Below, in pieces: positions 1 through 7,787 of a DNA stretch of 64,000 nt; the first letter of the stretch is position 1, and every line of letters starts with the position of its first letter. The DNA comes from Cohnella thailandensis. Its GTDB lineage: Bacteria > Bacillota > Bacilli > Paenibacillales > Paenibacillaceae. The notes below the pieces were generated by a model. The model made no database searches and was not told where the DNA came from. It worked only from the letters and a program-made list of their open reading frames with translations. The stretch covers positions 372,001-436,000 of the forward strand of contig NZ_JACJVQ010000008.1 in NCBI RefSeq assembly GCF_014212135.1, given 5' to 3'. Made by a program: the position numbers and the translations under genes.

Positions 1-1468
1 AATACGTGCGGTACAGCTCCTCCAGCTCCTCGTGACCGTCCCGATAATAGCTTCGGACGAATCGCCGGAGATGCTCGCCGGCATCGGCTTCGCCCTCGTT
101 CCATAGCTCGCGAATGAGATCCAGCGTATAAACGTGAGGCCGAATGTTGCCGCTGTTCACGAGCACATACTCGTCGGCTCCGGACGCGAACGCCGCTTCC
201 ACCTCTTCCTTGATAAATTCGGCCGAGCCCGGGAACGTCGTTAGATGATTGGAGGCCTGAAGATCATGGAACGTTACGTGATAGTACACTCCATGCTTGC
301 CTCCGTCATCCTTCGCAGGCAAGGCCGGCACGCGATAGTTCTGGTTGCCGTGCCGGCGGGACACCATTTTGCCGTAGCCATTGTCGGCCCACACCTTGAT
401 GACGTCATCCGGCAAGTCGACGCAGCCGCCTTTATACAATTCGGAGATCTCGCCGTAAAGAGCCGCGCAGAAGACCGGATTCTCTACCTCCCGGGCGATC
501 ATGTCGTATTGTTTCCGGATGACCCTGCTGATCATGGCCCCGCGCTTCTCCGGCGTATCGAAGGAAGGATCGTCGATCCAGAACGGTTTGTCTCCTTGGC
601 CGCGGAACGAGAGCACCCAGACGACCTTCTTGTCCTTCTGTTCCTCGATCGCTTCCCGCCACAGCTTCTCGAACAGCTCCGGCTCCCGTTGGTAGCTCGG
701 GGATTTGCCCGGATAAGCGCGCAGGAACATCTCGGCGCCTAGCGGCTCGGCGTGATGATGCATGACCCACAGGCCCATCTCCGCGGCCAGCTTATAATGG
801 ATCCCGTCCCTGGGCAGATCCGTGCCGGGAATGACCATGTTGCCTCCGCAGCGCAGCAGCGCTTCGAAGACGGGCTCCCACACCTCCCGGCTGGGCGGGT
901 AGGGATCCTTCCAGCCGATGAGGCATACTTCGTCGTTCACGAACCAGCCGCGATACCGAACCTTCGGCTCGGGCGAGTCGAAGTCTTCGCCATCGATAAC
1001 GATTTCGTCGCGACGAACGATCTCCTGGTCCGCCCAGAACCAGAAAGGCTGGATGCCGAGAAAACGCCGGCTGAATTCCAGCATGCCGTAAACGAGGCCC
1101 AGCTCGTCATGGCCGATGATATTCACGTCCGCGCCGCATTCGTCCTCGCTAGAACGGAACCGGAACCCATACGCCTCGGGGCGCCTCGGGATGCCGTCGC
1201 TCTCCTCCGCCCAACGAATCGCCAGCTCGGACGCTTTGCTTTTCCCTCCGATAATCGCCAGCTCCGCCGCTTTGCTTTGCTCCCCGCCGATCTCCTGCCC
1301 TGCATCCCTCGCCGTGCCTTCGACAATCTCGGGTTCCGCGCCCAGAACGGCCTCGAAGTCCCTTGCCAGCATTCGGAGAGCATGCCGAACCGGGGAAGGC
1401 ATCCCCTCTGGAACATCTATTCGAACTCTCCCCGACAGCCTCAGTTGCTCGTTTGCTCGATGCGCCAT
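1..1468 (-). CDS. GH115 alpha-glucuronidase, C-terminus beyond window edge
   Basis: Glycoside hydrolase family 115 enzymes remove (4-O-methyl-)glucuronic acid side chains from glucuronoxylan. The reading frame runs 489 codons without a stop from ATG 1468 to the window edge, so the C-terminal part is missing here. AAGGAG lies 8 nt before the ATG. Family motifs seen are GWFVNDE near residue 172, HHHAEPLG near 235 and FRGQGDKPFW near 290, which fit the GH115 barrel. There is no signal peptide, so it probably acts on imported oligosaccharides in the cytoplasm. It is the last visible gene of a minus-strand series after the binding protein and the AraC regulator. Family assignment is by motif reading; substrate is inferred from the family. 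Confidence 0.85.
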   Translation of the reverse strand, partial: MAHRANEQLRLSGRVRIDVPEGMPSPVRHALRMLARDFEAVLGAEPEIVEGTARDAGQEIGGEQSKAAELAIIGGKSKASELAIRWAEESDGIPRRPEAYGFRFRSSEDECGADVNIIGHDELGLVYGMLEFSRRFLGIQPFWFWADQEIVRRDEIVIDGEDFDSPEPKVRYRGWFVNDEVCLIGWKDPYPPSREVWEPVFEALLRCGGNMVIPGTDLPRDGIHYKLAAEMGLWVMHHHAEPLGAEMFLRAYPGKSPSYQREPELFEKLWREAIEEQKDKKVVWVLSFRGQGDKPFWIDDPSFDTPEKRGAMISRVIRKQYDMIAREVENPVFCAALYGEISELYKGGCVDLPDDVIKVWADNGYGKMVSRRHGNQNYRVPALPAKDDGGKHGVYYHVTFHDLQASNHLTTFPGSAEFIKEEVEAAFASGADEYVLVNSGNIRPHVYTLDLIRELWNEGEADAGEHLRRFVRSYYRDGHEELEELYRTY

Positions 1469-1538
1469 ATTCCTAGCTCCTTTTTAACGAATGCTATCTT
1501 ACTAATCCTATTAACCAATCGCTTATTAAGATCGAGAA

Positions 1539-1608
1539 TGCACCCGGTACCCCACTTTGGCCAGAAGCCCCGCATTCCCGTCGATGCGGTGCACCCAGTA
1601 CCCTACTT
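1539..1608 (-). repeat. Two 19-bp direct repeats in a possible 30-codon ORF
   Basis: TGCACCCGGTACCCCACTT (1539-1557) and TGCACCCAGTACCCTACTT (1590-1608) match at 17 of 19 positions, 51 bp apart. On the minus strand they lie in one frame (1526-1618, ATG to TAA) and encode EVGYWVH and KVGYRVH. There is no convincing ribosome binding site, so this may be a coding remnant or an intergenic repeat unit. The rest of the gap 1469-1675 shows nothing recognisable. Confidence 0.4.
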
Positions 1609-1675
1609 CCGCGGCCATAGAGCTAATAGTTGCCGGTTCCAGGCATTCCGCGGTTGCCCGGAATCGTCAAGGCCC

Positions 1676-3922
1676 TCACCCCGCATCGGAACCCGCGCTC
1701 TTCAGTTGTTCCTCCCGGTACTGGCCGGGGGACAAGCCGACCATTCTCTTGAACACCCGGATAAACGAAGTCGAGTTGGAGTACCCCAGCAGGTCCGAAA
1801 TCTCCTGCACCGTCACGTCCGAATCCCGGAGCAGACGCTTGGCGTAGTCGATCCGCAGCCCGATCAGGAAGTCGCTGAAGTTCTCTCCGATACTCTCTTT
1901 GAACAGCTGGCTTAAGTATTTCGGGTTGATCTGGAACCGGTCGCTGAGCAGGGTCAGGGAGAGGTTCGGATCCATGAAGTGTTCCGCGACGTAATCGCGA
2001 ATCTCCCGCATCAAGGCGTTATAGCGGCGACTCTGCGACAGCTCGGCGATCTGCTCCGAGAGCAGTCCCAAAGCGTGCGCGAATTCCGCCTCAAGCTGCT
2101 TTAGCGTGTCCGAACTTTCCATAGCGGCCAGCAGGGCAGGCTTGGCGTCCCGGCTGAAGCTCTTGATCGCTTCGGGCAGAGCGCCTTCCAATTCATACTC
2201 CAAGTGGAAAACGAAATAGTGCAGAAGCCGATCGACATCGTCTTTGCGCAGCCGCTTCGCCGCGATCTCTCCGAACAGCCGCTTCAGCTCGCCCGCCCAC
2301 TCGTTCTCCGACAAGCGAAGCTGGCGTACGACGGTCCGGATGATCTCCAGGTAGGCGAACCATTCGCCGTCCGGCTTCCCCTTCACTTCCACCGCGTCGA
2401 TGATCTGGTTGAGGCCGAGCGTCACCTTGCGGCTGACCGCCGCCTCCGCTTCCTCGTACGAGCGCCCGATGGAAGCCTCGTCCCCGGCAGCCGTTCCGAT
2501 TCCGATCGTGACGGTGAAGTCGAGGTGGCCCTCTACCCAAGAGCGGACCTGCTCGCAGAGCTGCAGCATCCGATGCTCCAAGGCTCCGCCGTCCTCCGAG
2601 ATGAGAAGAATGACGAATTGGTTCTTGGAGACCCACTCGGACACGATCTTGAGGCCGTGCTGCTCGGCGGTCTCGATCGTCACGCTGCTGACGATAAACT
2701 TGAACAGGGATTGATCGTTCGGATTGTATTTAAGGCCGAATTGAACATAGTGGTCGAGCTCCAGAACGGCGACGATAAAATGGCCGTCCGACAGCCCGAA
2801 GTGCTGCCGTTCCTCCTCCCAGGCGGCCTTGTCGCCTTCGTACTCGCCCTTCAGCAGGAGCTGGAGGAATTGCTGCCTCCGAATGACCAGATGCTCCTGC
2901 TGCTGCTCTTGAAAGGCCATGTTGTTCGTAATCAACCGTTCGATCGCCTGATCGATGAACGCGAATTCCGTCTCGTCGGCCTTCCGATCGGTCCCCTTGA
3001 CCGCGGAAGAGAACCGCTCGATGCGGTTCATGATCGATTCGATCGGCTTGTAGCTTCTCCGGGCGACGTAGAAGGTCGAACCGATGGCGAATACGATCGA
3101 GCCGATTCCCAGCCAAACCCAGACCGTGCTCCCGTGAAAAAGGAATTCGAGCAATTGCCCGCCTTTGATGCTGATTCGATAGGTCCATCCCGTATAGTCC
3201 GAGACGATATCCGCTCCGAGCTTGGACTTCGGCGCTTCCGGCTTGCTCTCCCCGTCCATGGAAAGGCCTTGGGCATCGTACAGCTTCGCTTCCGTAATCT
3301 TCGGGTCGATCATTTGATTCACGAACGAGTTCAAAGAAGCTACCTTCACGTTAATGATCAAGTACCCCAGGCTTCCCGAGTTGCGCGGAACCCGGAAGCC
3401 GAGGGTCGTGACCAGGCTCGAAGCCGTTCGCTTGCCTAAATATTCGTTCTCCTTAAGGCGCGGAGACGACCAAACTCCCGGATACGCGCGCTCCAGGGAT
3501 TCGAGAATATAGTCTCGGTCCGGGAACTGGCCGAGCGGCCGCAAAGCGCTCTGGTCGAGCACCCGGTCGTCTTTGGCGCGGTACAGGTAGACGGAATCGA
3601 TCAAGCCGTACCGGACCATAAGGCCGCTTAACAGGTTGGACACTTGGTAATCCAGCAGCCGATCCGACGGTTCATCCAGAAACTTCTGCAGCGTGCCGCC
3701 CGGCTCGATGATTTCCTGCGCGTCGAAGGAGATGTTCTTGAGCGAGCTGTCCACCATATTGGCGACGTATTCGGCCGTCAGGCGGTTCGCCTGGATCGCG
3801 TTGCGGACGTAAAGCTGGTTCATGACGGAGAAAAAAATAAAAATCAGCACGCTGACCGTGATAAACAGGATGGGGAGATAAGAGAACAGCATCCTTCGAA
3901 TATAGTGGTTGTTGCCTTTCAT
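1676..3922 (-). CDS. Membrane-anchored AraC-family sensor/regulator
   Basis: One-component regulator of the Paenibacillus type: TM helix at residues ~12-33, extracellular sensor region to ~262, second TM at ~264-284, a cytoplasmic linker, and a C-terminal AraC DNA-binding domain at ~640-740 with a helix-turn-helix ending in GYSNSTSFIRVFKR. It probably senses a carbohydrate outside the cell and activates the transport genes. ATG 3922 (MKGNN) is preferred because it places the basic N-terminus directly before TM1; an in-frame ATG lies 9 nt upstream and the frame is open to 3964. It follows the solute-binding protein gene with no terminator between, so the two are likely cotranscribed. The 94-bp repeats at 5753 and 11115 are its candidate targets. 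Confidence 0.85.
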   Translation of the reverse strand: MKGNNHYIRRMLFSYLPILFITVSVLIFIFFSVMNQLYVRNAIQANRLTAEYVANMVDSSLKNISFDAQEIIEPGGTLQKFLDEPSDRLLDYQVSNLLSGLMVRYGLIDSVYLYRAKDDRVLDQSALRPLGQFPDRDYILESLERAYPGVWSSPRLKENEYLGKRTASSLVTTLGFRVPRNSGSLGYLIINVKVASLNSFVNQMIDPKITEAKLYDAQGLSMDGESKPEAPKSKLGADIVSDYTGWTYRISIKGGQLLEFLFHGSTVWVWLGIGSIVFAIGSTFYVARRSYKPIESIMNRIERFSSAVKGTDRKADETEFAFIDQAIERLITNNMAFQEQQQEHLVIRRQQFLQLLLKGEYEGDKAAWEEERQHFGLSDGHFIVAVLELDHYVQFGLKYNPNDQSLFKFIVSSVTIETAEQHGLKIVSEWVSKNQFVILLISEDGGALEHRMLQLCEQVRSWVEGHLDFTVTIGIGTAAGDEASIGRSYEEAEAAVSRKVTLGLNQIIDAVEVKGKPDGEWFAYLEIIRTVVRQLRLSENEWAGELKRLFGEIAAKRLRKDDVDRLLHYFVFHLEYELEGALPEAIKSFSRDAKPALLAAMESSDTLKQLEAEFAHALGLLSEQIAELSQSRRYNALMREIRDYVAEHFMDPNLSLTLLSDRFQINPKYLSQLFKESIGENFSDFLIGLRIDYAKRLLRDSDVTVQEISDLLGYSNSTSFIRVFKRMVGLSPGQYREEQLKSAGSDAG

Positions 3923-3995
3923 CCGCCCCATCCCCCGTTTCAAGATAAGAGGGACAATCCCCATGCCCGGCTGTGGGGTTTGTCCTTCCGATTGC

Positions 3996-5636
3996 TTACT
4001 TCTTCATGTCCAGATAAGCGGCCCTTCTCTCGTCGATAATGGCCTGCCCGCCCAGCTTCAGGTATTCCTGAACGCCGGCGTCGAACGTGTCGCTGAATTT
4101 ATCCGGCTTCGCCAGGATGCTCTTCACGACGATCTCGACCACCTTGCTCTTGAGCGTCGTGCCGTATTTGATCTCGGCCTCGATCGGGCGGTCGAAGCGC
4201 GGCAGCGTGTAGCCGTCCTTCAGCGCGTTGACGATCGTCTGCTTCGCGAGCTCCGAGTAGCCCGGGAACTGGAAGCCTGTCGCTTCGATATTCTTCTCCT
4301 CGGAGCCGAAGTCCTTGCCGTTGGAGATAATCGCGATATCGCTGTTGTTGTAGAACGTCTTCTTCGCCTCGTCGGTCGTGATCGCCTTCGGATATCCGTT
4401 CTCGAGCGTGTAGTGCTCGCCCTCGTTGCCGTTCTGGAGCTTGAACAGAACGTCCGACTGGGACATCCAATCCAGGTACTTGATCGCTTCAGCCGCGTGC
4501 TTGCTCGTCTTCGGGATCATGATATGGGCGCCGATCGGGTCGTAGATTGCCTTAGGCGTCTTGCCCTCCGCGTCCGTGAACGGGTCCATCGCGACGTACT
4601 CGGCCCCGGGAACGTTCTTCTTCAGCGTATCGAACACGGCGCCCGGAGCCATCAGGTTCTGGTGAGCGGCCAGCGCGGTGAAGGCGCCGACATAGCCGTT
4701 CGCCACGTCGCTCTCGAATTGCTTGCCGTCTTTATCCAGCGCGAAGTCGGAATTGATAAGGCCCTCCGCATTCATCTTGTTAAGGAACTGCAAGCCTTCT
4801 TTGTAGCCCGGCTTCATGATCTCCGGGATATTGCTCGAGGACGACAGCGCGTAGAAGTCTTCCTCCGACTGCGGCTCGTTGAACGAATTGATGAGGAGAC
4901 CGGGGCTCGTGATCGTCGTGCCGTCCCATGCGCTGAAGTCGTAAGGAATCGCCTTGCCGCCGGTTTGTCCGGGATCCTTCTCTTTAAACGCTTTCATAGC
5001 GTTGTAGAATTCCTCCGTCGTCGTCGGTACGGGCAAGCCGAGCTTATCCAACCAGTCCTTGCGAATGTAGGAGGACTGAGTGAACTGCAGCGTCCGCTTG
5101 GCCGGAATGGTGAATTGCGTTCCGTTGAATACGCCGTAGGACAGAACCTCGTCGCCGAGGAACTTCTTCAGGTTCGGGCCGTACTGGTCGATCAGCGCGC
5201 CGACGTCGGTCAAGCCGCCGTCTTTGACGTAGTTATAGATCGTGTTCATATCGTACGTGAAAACGATGTCCGGAGCGTCTCCGGTCGCCATGAGCACGTT
5301 GAGCTTGTCGACTTCCTGATTCCGGGGAACCGGAACGAATTCCATCTTGATATTGTTCGGGTCGCCGAAGTTCTTCTGGATCCATTGCGTCCAGTAGTTG
5401 TCGGTGACCGGCCCGGCCCCTGCCGGGGCGTTGCCCCGATCGAACACTTCCACTCTTAGGGTAACGGGATCGCCTTTCGGCACCGAGCCGTTCGTTTCGC
5501 TTCCCGAGGATGCCGAAGCGGAAGCCGGCGACTCGGAACCGCTTTCATTTGAATTCCCGGAGCAGCCCGTCAGCACGCTCATCAGCAGAGCCGCGGCAGC
5601 CGATGCAACAAGCCATTTCTTTTGCTTTGCTTGCAT
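3996..5636 (-). CDS. Extracellular sugar-binding lipoprotein (ABC transporter, LplA/YtcQ type)
   Basis: High-affinity solute-binding protein of a carbohydrate ABC importer. The N-terminus is a lipoprotein signal with lipobox LTGC (Cys25), followed by a Ser/Asn/Gly-rich tether. The 546-residue size and motifs such as YIRKDWLDKLGLPVP fit the large LplA/YtcQ group. AAAGGGGAG precedes the ATG. Its natural permease partners are probably 10119-11078 and 9208-10107, which have no adjacent binding protein. It is separated from them by ~3.5 kb holding a recombinase and two HD-GYP genes. Its leader contains one copy of the 94-bp element shared with the permease pair. Confidence 0.9.
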   Translation of the reverse strand: MQAKQKKWLVASAAAALLMSVLTGCSGNSNESGSESPASASASSGSETNGSVPKGDPVTLRVEVFDRGNAPAGAGPVTDNYWTQWIQKNFGDPNNIKMEFVPVPRNQEVDKLNVLMATGDAPDIVFTYDMNTIYNYVKDGGLTDVGALIDQYGPNLKKFLGDEVLSYGVFNGTQFTIPAKRTLQFTQSSYIRKDWLDKLGLPVPTTTEEFYNAMKAFKEKDPGQTGGKAIPYDFSAWDGTTITSPGLLINSFNEPQSEEDFYALSSSSNIPEIMKPGYKEGLQFLNKMNAEGLINSDFALDKDGKQFESDVANGYVGAFTALAAHQNLMAPGAVFDTLKKNVPGAEYVAMDPFTDAEGKTPKAIYDPIGAHIMIPKTSKHAAEAIKYLDWMSQSDVLFKLQNGNEGEHYTLENGYPKAITTDEAKKTFYNNSDIAIISNGKDFGSEEKNIEATGFQFPGYSELAKQTIVNALKDGYTLPRFDRPIEAEIKYGTTLKSKVVEIVVKSILAKPDKFSDTFDAGVQEYLKLGGQAIIDERRAAYLDMKK

Positions 5637-5752
5637 TTTTTTTACTCCCCTTTACGAATATTTTAGGCCAAACCGCTATGTTTTTCACCTCTTAAAAAAC
5701 AGAGGGAATAACCAAAAATCAGACTTTCTCCAGCGGGTCTCGCTTATGGAGA

Positions 5753-5846
5753 CCGGGTATCCAAACTATACGGGGAGGCCCGCCGGCGGAACAATAGTCT
5801 CTTTTCCAAGCATGAACCGAATTCCGAATCCCTTGGTGCGACTGGG
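5753..5846 (-). promoter_or_regulatory. 94-bp upstream element, copy A (before solute-binding protein)
   Basis: This aligns without gaps to 11115-11208 at 70 of 94 positions by hand count. Conserved blocks, read toward the gene, are CCCAGTCGCA(C/T)CAAGG, GGAATTC(G/A)GTT, GGAAAAGAG(A/T)CTATTGT and CCCCGTAT. TATTGT (5791-5796) could be a -10 with a poor -35 (CGGTTC), as in an activator-dependent promoter; CCCAGTCGCA would then be an activator site. The element ends ~116 nt before the binding-protein ATG. Promoter role is inferred. A hairpin (AGCGC..GCGCT, 5869-5895) lies just upstream; the rest of 5637-6030 has no gene. Confidence 0.55.
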
Positions 5847-6030
5847 CTCGACGGCCTCAAATAGAAGCAGCGCCCGTCCTCCGGGGACGAGCGCTAACGG
5901 CTTCGGACTCGACTTCGCGGGACGGCCGCAGCCTTTCCCGAGGAGCCAATCTGAATTCGGTATGTCTCTTGAAATCGGTCAGCCTTGCGCTGCAAACCAT
6001 GCGTATTTCCGGCTTGAATGGGTTAAACTA

Positions 6031-6066
6031 AAAAATGTCGAACAATATTGATTGTTCGACATTTTT
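6031..6066 (-). terminator. Palindromic hairpin after recombinase gene; contains left 24-bp inverted repeat
   Basis: A ~36-bp near-palindrome with A-run on one side and T-run on the other. The core CGAACAATATTGATTGTTCG is at 6039-6058. On the minus strand it forms a stem followed by TTTTTT, so it can act as the intrinsic terminator of the recombinase gene that ends at 6113. It can work in either direction. Confidence 0.65.
6036..6059. repeat. Left copy of perfect 24-bp inverted repeat flanking the recombinase gene
   Basis: Positions 6036-6059 are the exact reverse complement of 7097-7120. The inner 20 bp (6039-6058) is itself a dyad: 8-bp arms CGAACAAT/ATTGTTCG around a 4-bp centre. This makes each copy look like a two-arm Xer core site. 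Confidence 0.85.
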
Positions 6067-6112
6067 TAGGTCCTTTTTTCCTATTGATAAGCATTATAGC
6101 CTAGATTTGGTA

Positions 6113-7075
6113 TCAAGACAATGCTTGATCCAATAGATGCCGCATGCTTTCCGCCACGAAATCCGGAGCGTTCTTCTTCATCAGCTCCACGGTGTGCAAG
6201 TACCTCTGGGTCGTGTTGATCTGAGTGTGTCCGAGCGTATGCTGAACCTGCTGAAGCGAAGCTCCGTGCAGCAGAGCCATCGTCGCGTTGGTATGCCGAA
6301 GCCAGTGGGGCGTCACCTTCTTGCCGATCCCGCATTCCCTGCACGCTCTTACGATGATTCTCTCTACTTGCCGGCTCGAGATGGGGAAGACGCGATGCGA
6401 TTCTTCGGCCTTCAGGCCGCGTTGCTTAAGCTTCTCGCGTATGGCCGGATCGTTAAGCAGCTTCCAGAGCGCCTCGGGAACCTTCACCTGGCGGCTCTTC
6501 CCCCCTTTGCCGTTGACGATGCTCAGCCACACGGCGCTCTCCGATGGATCCGTCATGAAGTCCCCCCATTTGATCTGCGTCAATTCGGACACCCTCAACC
6601 CTAGAATGGCCATATTCAAAGCCATCAACCATTCCCTCGCGCCTTTTCCGCGGAGATGTTCAAGCAGCCGAGTCAGTTCCCCTTGCGTCAGATAGTGGTG
6701 CCCGCTCGTCACTTGAACTCTCGGCAATCGGACCCGCGAAGCGGGATTGTGCGCGAACAATCCGATATTGGCGTCGCTCCCCCACTTGAAGAAGGAACGG
6801 AGCGGCGCGATCAGGCTTGCGATCGCCGAAGGAGACAACGGCTTGCGGGTTTCGTTTCCGCTAAGCAAGGATGTCTTGAACCGTTCCATATCGTGCCAGG
6901 TCACGTCCTTGAACGGTTTGGAGCCTATGAATAACCTGAACTCCAACAAGGCTCTTTTGTAATTCCTTACGGTATTCGGCCTATGATAGCCGCCAAGAAA
7001 GATTTGAATCATCTGTTCGTCAGTCAACTCAAGCCGCTCCCCCACGGCCCGAACCGCTTCGGTCTCCGCGTGCAC
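6113..7075 (-). CDS. Tyrosine recombinase, XerC/XerD-like
   Basis: Site-specific recombinase/integrase of 320 residues from GTG 7075. AAAGGGGG sits ~8 nt before this GTG; the open frame extends to 7153 but that stretch contains the inverted repeat and no good start. All catalytic residues are visible: Arg161 (LGLRVSE), Lys193 (GKGGKS), His257-x-x-Arg260 (HWLRH), His283 (LGHT) and Tyr292 (RYLHT). An N-terminal SAM-like core-binding domain spans ~25-105. The gene is bracketed by perfect 24-bp inverted repeats, one in its 5' region and one in its terminator. It lies between the two halves of a sugar ABC locus. Whether it acts on the flanking sites or on distant ones is unknown. Confidence 0.88.
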   Translation of the reverse strand: MHAETEAVRAVGERLELTDEQMIQIFLGGYHRPNTVRNYKRALLEFRLFIGSKPFKDVTWHDMERFKTSLLSGNETRKPLSPSAIASLIAPLRSFFKWGSDANIGLFAHNPASRVRLPRVQVTSGHHYLTQGELTRLLEHLRGKGAREWLMALNMAILGLRVSELTQIKWGDFMTDPSESAVWLSIVNGKGGKSRQVKVPEALWKLLNDPAIREKLKQRGLKAEESHRVFPISSRQVERIIVRACRECGIGKKVTPHWLRHTNATMALLHGASLQQVQHTLGHTQINTTQRYLHTVELMKKNAPDFVAESMRHLLDQALS

Positions 7076-7096
7076 GATGCCAGCCCCCTTTCTGAT

Positions 7097-7120
7097 TCGA
7101 ACAATCAATATTGTTCGACA
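7097..7120. repeat. Right copy of perfect 24-bp inverted repeat, in divergent promoter region
   Basis: Exact reverse complement of 6036-6059. It lies 22 nt upstream of the recombinase GTG and 53 nt upstream of the divergent HD-GYP ATG. It could therefore be a recombination site, an autoregulatory operator, or both. Confidence 0.85.
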
Positions 7121-7173
7121 CCGGGCCACAGCGCCCCCTGATAAGTCAACCATCCAACGGGAAGTGTCCTCTC

Positions 7174-7755
7174 ATGAGAAAATCGCTCAGCTCCGGTCTT
7201 CGGACCTTGGGAAGAAGCCTCGATTCCGTTACTTTCTCGCACAGCCTTCGAGTCGGCCTGCTTGCCCAAGCCATGTCCGAACCGTTGCGAATGTCCGACG
7301 AAGATCGTCAAAAGTTTACATTAGCCTGCTGCTTCCATGACATCGGCAAGCTTGGCATTCCGGATTCGATCCTGTTAAAATCCGCTCCGCTCGACCCGAG
7401 CGAGAAAATACGGTTGCGCGCCCACCCCTTGTTCGGATTGGAGTTCATCCGGAAGCTCGGGTGGAGCGACCGTCGCATGCTGGACACGATCCGGTCCCAC
7501 CATGAACGATGGGACGGCACGGGCTATCCGGACGGACTGTCCGGCCGCCGCATCCCCTCCTGGGCTCGCATGTGCGCGGTGATCGACGCCTTCGACGCCA
7601 TGGTTCAGCCGCGCTCCTACAACAGCGTCAAGTCGCTTAAGGAAGCCAAGGAAGAACTGGACGCCCAGCGGGACGTCCAATTCGACGGCCGATACGTCGA
7701 TCTGTTCCTGGCGCTTCCGGATTCGACGGTCGAGCGGATTCAAAGCATTCAATAA
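7174..7755 (+). CDS. HD-GYP domain phosphohydrolase (c-di-GMP type), single-domain
   Basis: A 193-residue protein made almost only of an HD-GYP domain. The signature is intact: SHSLRVG, CFHDIGKLGIP (His-Asp metal ligands), RAHPLFG, SHHERWDGTGYPDGLSG and a final DAFDAM. Such domains hydrolyse cyclic di-GMP or related cyclic dinucleotides in the cytoplasm. ATG 7174 is chosen because the upstream frame overlaps the inverted repeat; GGGAAG lies ~8 nt before it. It is divergent from the recombinase and 32 nt upstream of a second, degenerate HD-GYP gene, so the two likely form an operon. No receiver or sensor domain is attached. Confidence 0.88.
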   Translation: MRKSLSSGLRTLGRSLDSVTFSHSLRVGLLAQAMSEPLRMSDEDRQKFTLACCFHDIGKLGIPDSILLKSAPLDPSEKIRLRAHPLFGLEFIRKLGWSDRRMLDTIRSHHERWDGTGYPDGLSGRRIPSWARMCAVIDAFDAMVQPRSYNSVKSLKEAKEELDAQRDVQFDGRYVDLFLALPDSTVERIQSIQ

Positions 7756-7787
7756 TATAATTCTACGATTAAGGCAGGAGGGTTACG

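Noticed and set aside
752-1915. 387-codon plus-strand ORF at the left edge
   Set aside because: The true gene is the minus-strand GH115 frame, which is open to the window edge and has GH115 motifs and a good ribosome binding site.
3909-5459. 516-codon plus-strand ORF opposite the binding protein
   Set aside because: It mirrors a well-supported lipoprotein gene, has no ribosome binding site, and shows the RV/LD/RQ-rich composition typical of antisense frames.
6031-7120. Insertion sequence or integron around the recombinase
   Set aside because: No target-site duplication, no transposase and no cassette array were seen. The inverted repeats are reported as a finding instead.
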